From: DATFUL01 sp041499035
Lineage (GTDB): Bacteria > Patescibacteriota > Microgenomatia > UBA8517
DNA: 26,649 bases
Direction: 5' to 3'
Assembly (NCBI GenBank): GCA_041499035.1
Contig: JBGQJK010000012.1
Span: forward strand, 1 to 26,649
A program made the position numbers and the translations under genes. This document shows positions 1 to 5,562 of this stretch, piece after piece. Within the stretch, counting starts at the first letter, position 1. Every line of letters starts with the position of its first letter. The notes beneath the pieces are model-generated. The model did no database searches and was not told where the DNA came from. It saw only the letters and a list, made by a program, of their open reading frames with translations.

Positions 1-1
1 A

Positions 2-889
2 ATAGTTACCAAATCACTTCAGAAGATTCCAGTGTCTGATTCCGCACTCACAGTTTCTCCGTCCCCTTCGCTCCCACCTGTGCCCTCTCCGACTCCCACA
101 CCAACGCCATCCCCTACAGTTACGCCAGCGCCCACTCCTACAAAAACAGCCACGCCCAAACCCGCAACCCCTGTGATTAGCGGTCCGCCGGGGGCGGGTT
201 ATAGTTCGGTCACGGTTCATACTGAAAAAGGGGATTTTGCAACGCGAATATTATCTATTGACTTAAACTCGAGCAGGATGATAACAGATACTGCAAACGA
301 TTCGGATTGTGCCGACAATTGTCCGGTAACCAATGTGGCTGATTTTGTAGCCAAAAATGGTGGCTATGCAGGGGTCAACGGAACCTATTTGTGCCCTGAC
401 ACTTACCCTGAGTGTTCCGGAAAAAAGAATTCTTTTGATTTTCCGGTTTGGAATACCAGGTTAGGGCATTGGATAAATGGTGGAAACCTGGGCTGGAACA
501 GCCGTGCAATTTTTTATACAGATGGGAGCGGGGCGCACTACAACCAAAACGCAAACGGATTTGGGGGGAGTCTAACTGCGGGAGTAGTTAACTACCCCGG
601 TATTCTCGACAATGGTAATGTGCAAATTGACGATAGCCAATCGGGGTTAAGCGACAAGCAAAGGGGTGTCAATTCCAAAACAGGAATAGGGCTTATTGAC
701 TCAAAACATGTGCTGGTTGTGATTGCGTCTGCCGCTAATATGCAGCAATTTGCCTACATATTTAAAGCCCTCGGGGCAAAGGGCGCGCTCAACTTGGATA
801 ATGGAGGTTCTACCGCACTCTATTATAACGGCCACTACCTTGCCGGACCCGGGCGCAATATCCCCAACGCAATTATATTTGCCCGCTAG
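2..889 (+). CDS. Phosphodiester glycosidase (NAGPA/DUF2233) domain protein, 5' truncated
   Basis: The frame is open to the first base of the window, so the true start, probably with a signal peptide or membrane anchor, lies outside. A GTG at 32 is the first in-window start candidate, but nothing marks it as real. The visible protein opens with about 40 residues of Pro/Ser/Thr-rich stalk, then a globular domain. Two motifs support the NAGPA/DUF2233 (phosphodiester glycosidase) family: GYAGVNGTYLCPD near the middle and NLDNGGSTALYYNG near the C-terminus. The second matches the family's usual NLDGGGS-type motif with Asn in place of one Gly. Family members cleave sugar phosphodiester bonds, often on cell-surface glycans; the substrate here is unknown. 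The stalk suggests display on the cell surface. Its TAG stop overlaps the stop of the convergent gene within a CTAG palindrome. Confidence 0.8.
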   Translation: MVTKSLQKIPVSDSALTVSPSPSLPPVPSPTPTPTPSPTVTPAPTPTKTATPKPATPVISGPPGAGYSSVTVHTEKGDFATRILSIDLNSSRMITDTANDSDCADNCPVTNVADFVAKNGGYAGVNGTYLCPDTYPECSGKKNSFDFPVWNTRLGHWINGGNLGWNSRAIFYTDGSGAHYNQNANGFGGSLTAGVVNYPGILDNGNVQIDDSQSGLSDKQRGVNSKTGIGLIDSKHVLVVIASAANMQQFAYIFKALGAKGALNLDNGGSTALYYNGHYLAGPGRNIPNAIIFAR

Positions 890-1836
890 AGTTTTTTCTC
901 GCAAGCTTTACAAATACTGCATGGGCCTACATCAACTCCACTTGCCCCGCAATTTACACAATTTCCCGTATGATATTCCCAGGATGTAACCTCTCTGACA
1001 TTTCCAAAGGCATCTGTAACAAAGTCTCCTTTTGTGGCAGTATTATTTAGAAGTTCTGAATTTGATTTTCCCGGGCAAGACTTATTATTTAGCTTCCACC
1101 CCGATTGTTCCATAAACCTTTCACCATAGGCCCCAGCCACAATAAAGTCTCTTTCGACTCTAGCCAAACTTATCATTTTAACCATGTTTGGAGCGGCCAT
1201 TAGAGCATCTTCCAAAGCCCGGGATTTTATAAGCCAGGGCCGCCTTTCTTTAATATATTTCCATGCATCGCTATCTAGAGGAAGCATTTCTTCTAAAAAT
1301 TCCCAGGGAGAAGTTTCTGTTTCCGGAAGTAAAATGGGTATAGAGATGCCCCTTAAATCGTCCGGATTTTTAACTTCTGATAAGGATAAATCGGAAAATG
1401 CAGACAGTGCAATGCTTTTTGCGAGGATTGCCTCTGGCATTAAATGAGTAGGTATTCCATAAAACTCCATTTCATTATTCGATGATCTATATCCCACATT
1501 GACTCTTCCTTCTTTATAATTGGAGGTTCCCCCTGGAGGACTAAAGGCGACCGTTAGGGAATATCCACCAGTAATTTGGTGGTAGAAAGCTTCTGCCGAA
1601 TCTGCTTCGAGATTGTCAAGACGGGAATTTCGTTTTAAATTTCCTGGAACTTCCTTATTGGCTTTTGGGTCATAAACTTTACCACCTTCGATTCTAAGTT
1701 TTCTGGCATTTATTCTTTCTTCAAGAGGAGCGTCTCCAGCCTCTATGTAAAGACCTGCTAAATCTTCGGCAACCACTTCGGGACTAGATGAAGAATAAAG
1801 TGAAGTATCAAAAAGTTTTGTTCGTTCTGCTAACAT
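886..1836 (-). CDS. Unknown protein with C-terminal zinc-ribbon-like Cys cluster, under a cobalamin riboswitch
   Basis: I do not recognise the 316-residue product. No signal peptide or membrane segment is visible, so it is probably cytoplasmic. Residues 1-250 are mixed alpha/beta with no catalytic motif I can name. The C-terminus carries Cys293-x2-Cys296-x9-Cys306-x2-Cys309-x2-Cys312, plus Cys254, which looks like a zinc ribbon or other metal site. The start at 1836 is preceded by GCAGGA about 4 bases upstream, a plausible ribosome site lying in the expression platform of the cobalamin riboswitch directly upstream. The two genes before it on the same strand look like B12 uptake genes. Expression is therefore probably switched off by cobalamin, which fits a role in B12 uptake or handling or as a B12-independent substitute. 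That role is inference only. Confidence 0.8.
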   Translation of the reverse strand: MLAERTKLFDTSLYSSSSPEVVAEDLAGLYIEAGDAPLEERINARKLRIEGGKVYDPKANKEVPGNLKRNSRLDNLEADSAEAFYHQITGGYSLTVAFSPPGGTSNYKEGRVNVGYRSSNNEMEFYGIPTHLMPEAILAKSIALSAFSDLSLSEVKNPDDLRGISIPILLPETETSPWEFLEEMLPLDSDAWKYIKERRPWLIKSRALEDALMAAPNMVKMISLARVERDFIVAGAYGERFMEQSGWKLNNKSCPGKSNSELLNNTATKGDFVTDAFGNVREVTSWEYHTGNCVNCGASGVDVGPCSICKACEKKL

Positions 1837-1837
1837 A

Positions 1838-1945
1838 TTCCTGCTCGGGTATCAAAAGATTGCTAGTTTTCCGGCTATTCCCCCTGTGGGGATTTACGGT
1901 TGCGGCACAGCGCGGGATTTACACCCGACTTCCTTAAACGCAATC
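1838..1945 (-). promoter_or_regulatory. Cobalamin riboswitch (second of two)
   Basis: Read on the minus strand, the segment begins one base after the upstream gene's stop. The closing stem GATTGC/GCAATC (1940-1945 with 1858-1863) encloses the family core. The core contains GGAAG, then CGGGTGTAAATCCCG (the L5 hairpin with the GGTG..AAATCC signature), then CTGTGCCGCAACCGT. A CCCC-acag-GGGG hairpin follows, then the B12 box AGCCGGAAAACTAGC. Downstream GATACCCGAGCAGGA holds both a segment able to pair with the GGGTGT of L5 and the AGGA in front of the next start codon. Translational control by hiding that ribosome site is therefore likely. A TAGAAA about 6 bases before the first stem could serve as a -10, but read-through from upstream is equally possible. 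Confidence 0.88.
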
Positions 1946-1946
1946 T

Positions 1947-2483
1947 TTAACTTTCTAGTGCAAATTTATTTTTTCGAATTAAGTTGCTTACAAACTCGTA
2001 CCCGCCAAAGAAGGCTCCGGAGTAAAACATGTCCCCGAGGATAGTATTTCTAAAGAATGGTATTGCATAAAAATAGGCTTCAAGTAGACCGGCTACGGAT
2101 TTTGGATACATAGTTCCAAAGGCCCAGACGGAAAAGTTGGTTATTATAAAAAAGAGACTTGAGGAAAAAAGCGTTGCTAGGATAATATTTTTAGTACTTT
2201 TGTGATTTTTAAGCCAAATACCGATCAGGACGGTTATCAAAAAACTTCCGTAAACTGCCAGACGCATTGGCAAACTGTCAAAACCGATTAAAACATCCGA
2301 AATCAACATTGCCATTAAGGGGATAGTCAGAGCTTGTTTCTTGGTTAAATAACTGCCACTAAAAAGTGCCATGGCAGCGATAGGAGTGAAATTTGGTGCG
2401 TGGGGAAGAACCCGCGCAATCGCTCCAATAAAAATAAATACAGCCGGTGTTATCAGTTTTTTTAGAACTTGTTTATATGCCAT
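1947..2483 (-). CDS. Membrane protein resembling an ECF transporter S-component (DUF6580-like)
   Basis: This 178-residue, very hydrophobic protein has about five or six predicted membrane segments. The first carries the pattern AIARVLPHAPNFTPIAAMALF, and TNFSVWAFGTMYPKS lies near residues 115-130. This pattern agrees with the DUF6580 family of predicted vitamin-transporter S-components, as far as I can judge by eye. The gene overlaps the upstream DUF4430 gene by 22 bases, so the two are probably translationally coupled. Both sit behind a cobalamin riboswitch, so the likely substrate is cobalamin or a precursor. No ECF ATPase (EcfA) or EcfT gene is present in this window; the energising module would have to be elsewhere. 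The role as a B12 transporter is inferred from context. Confidence 0.75.
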   Translation of the reverse strand: MAYKQVLKKLITPAVFIFIGAIARVLPHAPNFTPIAAMALFSGSYLTKKQALTIPLMAMLISDVLIGFDSLPMRLAVYGSFLITVLIGIWLKNHKSTKNIILATLFSSSLFFIITNFSVWAFGTMYPKSVAGLLEAYFYAIPFFRNTILGDMFYSGAFFGGYEFVSNLIRKNKFALES

Positions 2484-2875
2484 TCAATTTGATCACCATC
2501 CTTAATTATGTAGCTTCCTGCTCCAACCTGTGACGAGAGGCCGTTTACAAATAGTTCCCAGAATTCACGCTTGTTCTTATCTGCGGTGCTGTCATTTATT
2601 GAGGTAACAAAGGCGTTTTCTCCACTTCCGGTCATTGTTACCTTACCGCCAGTCGCATCCTGGGTGGCTACAAGCACCGATTTGCCTACATATTGAGAGG
2701 CGTCGAGAGAGGTGGTAGTTACACCGTCGTTGATAGTTAGATTTGCTTTATAAGTTCTGACTGTATTCTCGTTTTGGACGGACGTGTTTTGATTAGCAAG
2801 TTTTAAACGCCAAAAACCGAACCCGAGAGCAAGAATAATTACGAGGGGAATAAGTAGTTTTTTAAAAGTTTTCAT
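2462..2875 (-). CDS. Membrane-anchored DUF4430 (transcobalamin-like) protein
   Basis: The 137-residue product has a basic N-terminus and one membrane segment at residues 7-24, then a secreted domain. The end of the domain carries FWELFVNGLSSQVGAGSYIIKD followed by GDQIEWH. This is the typical finish of DUF4430 (W-x-x-x-V-N-G ... V-G-A ... DGD-x-I-E-W), the same fold as the C-terminal domain of vertebrate transcobalamin. Family members are often found with vitamin transport genes. A cobalamin riboswitch lies directly upstream and a putative S-component overlaps the 3' end, so the protein probably captures cobalamin at the cell surface. No Shine-Dalgarno is obvious before the ATG; the riboswitch 3' end lies about 13 bases away. 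Confidence 0.85.
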   Translation of the reverse strand: MKTFKKLLIPLVIILALGFGFWRLKLANQNTSVQNENTVRTYKANLTINDGVTTTSLDASQYVGKSVLVATQDATGGKVTMTGSGENAFVTSINDSTADKNKREFWELFVNGLSSQVGAGSYIIKDGDQIEWHINKF

Positions 2876-2970
2876 TTTTCTGTAGCTCGCAGGTAGATTA
2901 ATTGGGCTCTGGATGTAACAGTAGCGGCACTTCTACGGAATTTCACCGTAATTCACCAATGCATCCAATT
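2876..2970 (-). promoter_or_regulatory. Cobalamin riboswitch (first of two)
   Basis: Read on the minus strand, the conserved core is clear. ACGGTGAAATTCCGT forms the L5 hairpin with the GGTGAAATTCC signature. It is followed by GTGCCGCTACTGTTA and a B12 box beginning AGCCC and ending ACCTGC. Outer pairings GGATG/CATCC and AATT/AATT would close the structure. It lies directly before the DUF4430 gene, with the 3' end about 13 bases from the start codon. A good TTGACT-17-TAAATT promoter overlaps the 5' edge (2967-2995), which would place the transcription start inside the outer stem. Either that promoter is not the one used or the outer stem is not as drawn here. Confidence 0.85.
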
Positions 2971-2995
2971 TACTTTTTACTCGCTTTGCAGTCAA
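2967..2995 (-). promoter_or_regulatory. Candidate promoter for the DUF4430/S-component operon
   Basis: On the minus strand, TTGACT (2990-2995) is separated by 17 bases from TAAATT (2967-2972). Spacing and hexamers are good for a housekeeping sigma factor. It overlaps the proposed 5' stem of the riboswitch, so its use is uncertain. It also interdigitates with the divergent promoter at 2997-3005. Confidence 0.5.
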
Positions 2996-2996
2996 G

Positions 2997-3023
2997 TGGT
3001 AGTATTAAAGTAAAGAGGGTGAT
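2997..3023 (+). promoter_or_regulatory. Extended -10 promoter and strong ribosome site for the small membrane protein gene
   Basis: TG-g-TAGTAT (2997-3005) is an extended -10. About 8 bases later comes AGAGGGTGAT (3014-3023), a strong Shine-Dalgarno sequence 4 bases before the ATG at 3028. The layout and the GTAAAGAGGG..TGA leader are nearly the same as in front of the gene at 8318. Confidence 0.6.
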
Positions 3024-3027
3024 AAGA

Positions 3028-3207
3028 ATGAAATTAAGTAAAAGTAGCAAAGCAGACCTTTCAAAATATTTGATGTATGGAGCAGTTCTTGCCGTTCTTT
3101 TTGCCGGGGAAGCTTGGATAGGACCTGATATCTGGCTGGCTGCGACACAATGGCTCTTGGTGGCCTTGGTTTTGATAGCGTTTGCCATATATTTGAAGCT
3201 AGCGTGA
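3028..3207 (+). CDS. Small two-pass membrane protein (59 aa), unknown function
   Basis: The ATG at 3028 follows a strong Shine-Dalgarno sequence, which favours it over the in-frame upstream starts lying in the riboswitch region. The product begins with a polar, Lys/Ser-rich stretch of about 12 residues. Two hydrophobic segments follow (about residues 15-30 and 36-56), joined by a short loop, and the protein ends in YLKLA. I cannot assign a family. It resembles in size and layout the DUF378 protein at 8318 and shares its unusual leader, though the protein sequences are not evidently homologous. The next gene begins 14 bases downstream, so they may be co-transcribed. Confidence 0.65.
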   Translation: MKLSKSSKADLSKYLMYGAVLAVLFAGEAWIGPDIWLAATQWLLVALVLIAFAIYLKLA

Positions 3208-3221
3208 ATTCTGCGGTAAAT

Positions 3222-3341
3222 ATGCGGGAAAAACAGGAAACTCAAGATTGTCCCAATTGCGGCCATCCCATTGGTGTGGTTGCGGGGAGCCATGAGGCGG
3301 TATGCGCCAACTGTGGATACAAAGATCCTTGCTGCGAATAA
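3222..3341 (+). CDS. Very small zinc-ribbon protein (39 aa)
   Basis: From the ATG at 3222 the product is 39 residues with two CxxC knuckles: DCPNCGH near residues 9-14 and VCANCGY near residues 27-32. This is the classic spacing of a zinc ribbon. A CC pair lies close to the C-terminus. The frame is open further upstream, but there it overlaps the preceding gene in another frame and looks unnatural, so the short form is preferred. Such mini-ribbons can bind nucleic acid or ribosomes or serve as structural zinc modules. Nothing here decides which. Confidence 0.6.
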   Translation: MREKQETQDCPNCGHPIGVVAGSHEAVCANCGYKDPCCE

Positions 3342-3372
3342 CTTCAAAAAACTTGACGTTTATCCCATAGAC

Positions 3373-3401
3373 TTGACAATCTTGTAAGGTAGTGCTATTT
3401 T
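3373..3401 (+). promoter_or_regulatory. Promoter giving a leaderless mRNA for the gene at 3411
   Basis: TTGACA (3373-3378), a 17-base spacer containing TG just before the -10, and TATTTT (3396-3401) form a near-ideal promoter. The start codon lies 9 bases after the -10, so the transcript should begin at or within about 4 bases of the ATG. Confidence 0.8.
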
Positions 3402-3410
3402 TAGGCACAA

Positions 3411-3875
3411 ATGAAAAGCCGCGATGTTATTATTGGTTTTATCTTCCTAGTAATCCTGATTGCAGGGGTTTTGTGGGTTTTTAGAAACAGGTCAAACAAA
3501 ACTTCAGCTACACCCGCGCCTTCTCCGAGTATTTCCCAAAAAGTGAGTAACGCATTCCCTAGCTTGAATGTCCCGGCCGGGGCCGATAGGGCAAACCTGA
3601 GTGATATTTCCGGTGGCCAGGGTGTGGGAGTTGCTACAAGGCAAAAAACCAACGGGAGCTTTAGCGTCACAGTAATGGCCAATTTGCCGGCGCCTTCTGC
3701 AAACTCCTTCTATCAGAGTTATCTCACAAACGGTTCTACTAATATAACTCTAGGGAGAATGAGCCTGACCAAAAGCGGATATTTGGTTGATTTTACTTCC
3801 GGCTCTGATCTAACTACATACAATAAAGTCGTAGTTAGCCAAGGGTCAACCCATATTCTTGAAGGTTCGTTCTAA
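3411..3875 (+). CDS. Membrane-anchored extracytoplasmic protein, unknown function
   Basis: This 154-residue protein has a short charged N-terminus, one membrane segment at about residues 7-24, and a Pro/Ser-rich linker. The linker leads into an outer domain of roughly 110 residues rich in beta-type sequence (PSLNVPAGADRANLSDI, FSVTVMANLPAPS, ITLGRMSLTKSGYLVDF). The outer part vaguely resembles the sandwich domain of anti-sigma-factor-like surface proteins, but I would not assign it. It has its own strong leaderless promoter, and the promoter of the next operon lies inside its last codons. Function unknown. Confidence 0.75.
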   Translation: MKSRDVIIGFIFLVILIAGVLWVFRNRSNKTSATPAPSPSISQKVSNAFPSLNVPAGADRANLSDISGGQGVGVATRQKTNGSFSVTVMANLPAPSANSFYQSYLTNGSTNITLGRMSLTKSGYLVDFTSGSDLTTYNKVVVSQGSTHILEGSF

Positions 3876-3887
3876 GTCTACTAGAAT
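3859..3887 (+). promoter_or_regulatory. Promoter of the glutaredoxin-tpiA-rpiB operon
   Basis: TTGAAG (3859-3864), 17 bases, then TAGAAT (3882-3887). The GTG start follows after only 6 bases, so the mRNA should be leaderless. The -35 lies within the end of the preceding coding sequence. Confidence 0.75.
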
Positions 3888-3893
3888 AGATTA

Positions 3894-4148
3894 GTGCAAA
3901 TTATTATCTACTCCACAACCACCTGTCCTTTTTGCAAAATGCTCAAGGACTATTTAACTTCGAAAGGCATTACCTATACCGAGAAGCTTGTAGATATGGA
4001 CGAAGCGGCTCAAAAAGAAATGGGGGCCGTTTCAGGCGGGTTTTTGGGCGTTCCCTTTACGTCGATAGTTAAAGATGACGGAACAAAAGCGACTGTTTTG
4101 GGATTTGATCAGGGGAAAATTAACTCCGTTTTAGGAATCCAGCCATGA
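3894..4148 (+). CDS. Glutaredoxin-like thiol oxidoreductase
   Basis: The 84-residue product is a single glutaredoxin/thioredoxin-fold domain of normal glutaredoxin length. Near the N-terminus it has IIIYSTTTCPFC, with the redox-active C-P-F-C at about residues 11-14. GVPFTSIVKD in the second half supplies the cis-proline typical of the fold. It presumably reduces protein disulphides or mixed disulphides in the cytoplasm; the electron donor is not shown. The start is a GTG placed 6 bases after a -10 hexamer, which implies leaderless translation from a non-ATG codon. Its TGA overlaps the ATG of tpiA by 4 bases, so it is co-translated with the isomerase genes. Confidence 0.88.
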   Translation: MQIIIYSTTTCPFCKMLKDYLTSKGITYTEKLVDMDEAAQKEMGAVSGGFLGVPFTSIVKDDGTKATVLGFDQGKINSVLGIQP

Positions 4149-4804
4149 TTTTTGTCAATTACAAAACATACGAGGAAGGGAGCGGAGAGCGCGCCGTCTC
4201 TCTAACTAAATTACTCGAGGAAGTGGCACACACGAGCCAGTTAAAAATCGTTCCGGTAGTTCAGGTCATTGACGCCGAAAAAGTAATTGCGGGAACAACC
4301 CTTGAAGTTTGGATTCAACATGTAGATCCGGTCACATATGGTGCCCATACAGGCTGGACCCTGCCGGAGGAAGCCGTAAAGGTTGGGGTTTCCGGAGTCT
4401 TTCTTAACCATAGCGAGCATAAATTTGATAATTTTGATAATCTTTACGCCGCTAACGAAAAGGCTATGACAGCAAACTTAAAAACCTTGATTTTTGCAAC
4501 GGATTTAACTGAGCTCAGGAAGATTTGCTCTTTGGCCCCGACTTATGTTGCCTATGAACCGGCTGAACTGGTTGGTTCAACCACGACTTCAGTGGCTCAG
4601 GCCAAGCCGGAAATAATTTCCCAGGCGGCGGAAATTGCCAAGGACGCGGGATTGCCGCTTATTGTGGGGGCGGGCATACATTCGCAGGAAGATATTCGAA
4701 AGAGTTTGAGTCTCGGGGCCGTAGGGGTTGCCGTGGCAACAGACATTGTCAAAGCAGATGACCCTAAAAAAGAACTACAGGATCTGGTGGGAGGCTTTCA
4801 GTAA
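4145..4804 (+). CDS. tpiA: Triosephosphate isomerase, archaeal-type
   Basis: This enzyme interconverts dihydroxyacetone phosphate and glyceraldehyde 3-phosphate in the cytoplasm. At 219 residues it has the length of archaeal enzymes rather than the roughly 250 of bacterial ones. Visible motifs are VNYKTYEEG (Asn5 and Lys7), QHVDPVTYGAHTG in the archaeal form, LNHSEHK with the catalytic His at about 89, and AYEPAELVGS with the catalytic Glu at about 138. VGAGIHSQED provides the phosphate-binding loop. It overlaps the glutaredoxin gene by 4 bases and is followed one base after its stop by rpiB. An archaeal-like enzyme in an otherwise bacterial setting suggests ancient transfer or deep sharing between lineages; this is inference. 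Confidence 0.93.
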   Translation: MIFVNYKTYEEGSGERAVSLTKLLEEVAHTSQLKIVPVVQVIDAEKVIAGTTLEVWIQHVDPVTYGAHTGWTLPEEAVKVGVSGVFLNHSEHKFDNFDNLYAANEKAMTANLKTLIFATDLTELRKICSLAPTYVAYEPAELVGSTTTSVAQAKPEIISQAAEIAKDAGLPLIVGAGIHSQEDIRKSLSLGAVGVAVATDIVKADDPKKELQDLVGGFQ

Positions 4805-4805
4805 A

Positions 4806-5255
4806 ATGAAGATATTTATTGGTGCGGATCATAGAGGTTACGAGTTGAAAGAAAAAATTGCCAAATGGCTTTTTGAATTGGGGCGTGAGTATCAGGACCT
4901 TGGGGCCCAGAGCCTGGATCCTAAGGATGATTACACAAAGTATGCCACGGAAGTAGCGTCTCTTGTAGCCAAAAATGATGGCTCACGGGGAGTACTTCTT
5001 TGCGGAAGTGGGGTAGGGGTTGAGGTTATTGCCAACAAGTTTGACGGAATCCGCGCTGCAATCGGCAAAGGTGTTTTACAGGTTAAAGCCGGACGAAACG
5101 ACGACGATATGAACGTTTTGGTTATTGCGTCCGATTTTACAATTGAAAAAGAAGCCAAGGCAATGCTTATCGCCTTCTTGGAAACCAAATTCTCCGGCAA
5201 AGCCAGATATGAGAAAAGGTTGGAAGAAATCGAAAAGATAGAAGCGAATAATTAA
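4806..5255 (+). CDS. rpiB: Ribose-5-phosphate isomerase B (RpiB/LacAB family)
   Basis: The product interconverts ribose 5-phosphate and ribulose 5-phosphate in the non-oxidative pentose phosphate route. The ATG at 4806, one base after the tpiA stop, gives 149 residues, the usual family length. IFIGADHRGYELKE holds the phosphate/sugar-binding Asp8 and His9. LLCGSGVGVEVIANK holds the catalytic Cys66 and the glycine loop. The conserved His of the usual HNDANVL segment is not seen; the sequence here is GRNDDDMNVL, with Asn or Asp at that place, which may alter ring opening. The position beside tpiA and near transketolase supports a pentose phosphate role, but another aldose phosphate cannot be excluded. 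Confidence 0.88.
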   Translation: MKIFIGADHRGYELKEKIAKWLFELGREYQDLGAQSLDPKDDYTKYATEVASLVAKNDGSRGVLLCGSGVGVEVIANKFDGIRAAIGKGVLQVKAGRNDDDMNVLVIASDFTIEKEAKAMLIAFLETKFSGKARYEKRLEEIEKIEANN

Positions 5256-5500
5256 CCGGGAAGTTTTGGTTTTTCTTCAAATTCACGCTTGTCTATACAC
5301 CAGTCAAACGGCTCGACCGTTTCTGTTCCCTTCCCGATTGAACAACCTCTTTTAAAGATGGTACCTTTAGACTGCTCGAACGTGGTTGAATCGTTAAGAA
5401 CCATTCCGGTTGCACTAAACATTAGCGTCCCCTCAATTCTTGTGGTTTGGACAGCTACTTCCTCGGCTTTAGCGCAAAATCTGCAAAATTTACCTGCCAT
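5252..5500 (-). CDS. Small Cys-containing protein (82 aa), unknown function
   Basis: I do not recognise the family. The 82-residue product starts with KFCRFCAKAEEVAV, whose CxxC could bind metal, and has two further Cys (near residues 53 and 68), enough for a four-Cys zinc site. It is supported as a real gene by a textbook promoter, TTGACT-17-TAGAAT, ending 8 bases before its ATG. Its stop also overlaps the rpiB stop inside a TTAA palindrome, a layout repeated elsewhere in the window. The opposite-strand open frame here has no comparable support. Likely cytoplasmic. Confidence 0.65.
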   Translation of the reverse strand: MAGKFCRFCAKAEEVAVQTTRIEGTLMFSATGMVLNDSTTFEQSKGTIFKRGCSIGKGTETVEPFDWCIDKREFEEKPKLPG

Positions 5501-5508
5501 TGGCTCGA

Positions 5509-5537
5509 ATTCTAGGATTTATATATCTGGAAGTCAA
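5509..5537 (-). promoter_or_regulatory. Promoter of the small Cys-containing protein gene
   Basis: On the minus strand, TTGACT (5532-5537), 17 bases, TAGAAT (5509-5514), then 8 bases to the ATG. The transcript should be leaderless or nearly so. Its -35 overlaps the -35 region of the divergent pgk promoter. Confidence 0.78.
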
Positions 5538-5556
5538 ATAACCGACCTGCTAGACT
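5528..5556 (+). promoter_or_regulatory. Promoter of pgk
   Basis: An extended -10, TGC-TAGACT (5548-5556), ends 6 bases before the pgk ATG, giving a leaderless mRNA. TGGAAG at 5528-5533 is a weak -35 at 17-base spacing. Confidence 0.65.
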
Positions 5557-5562
5557 GGATAT

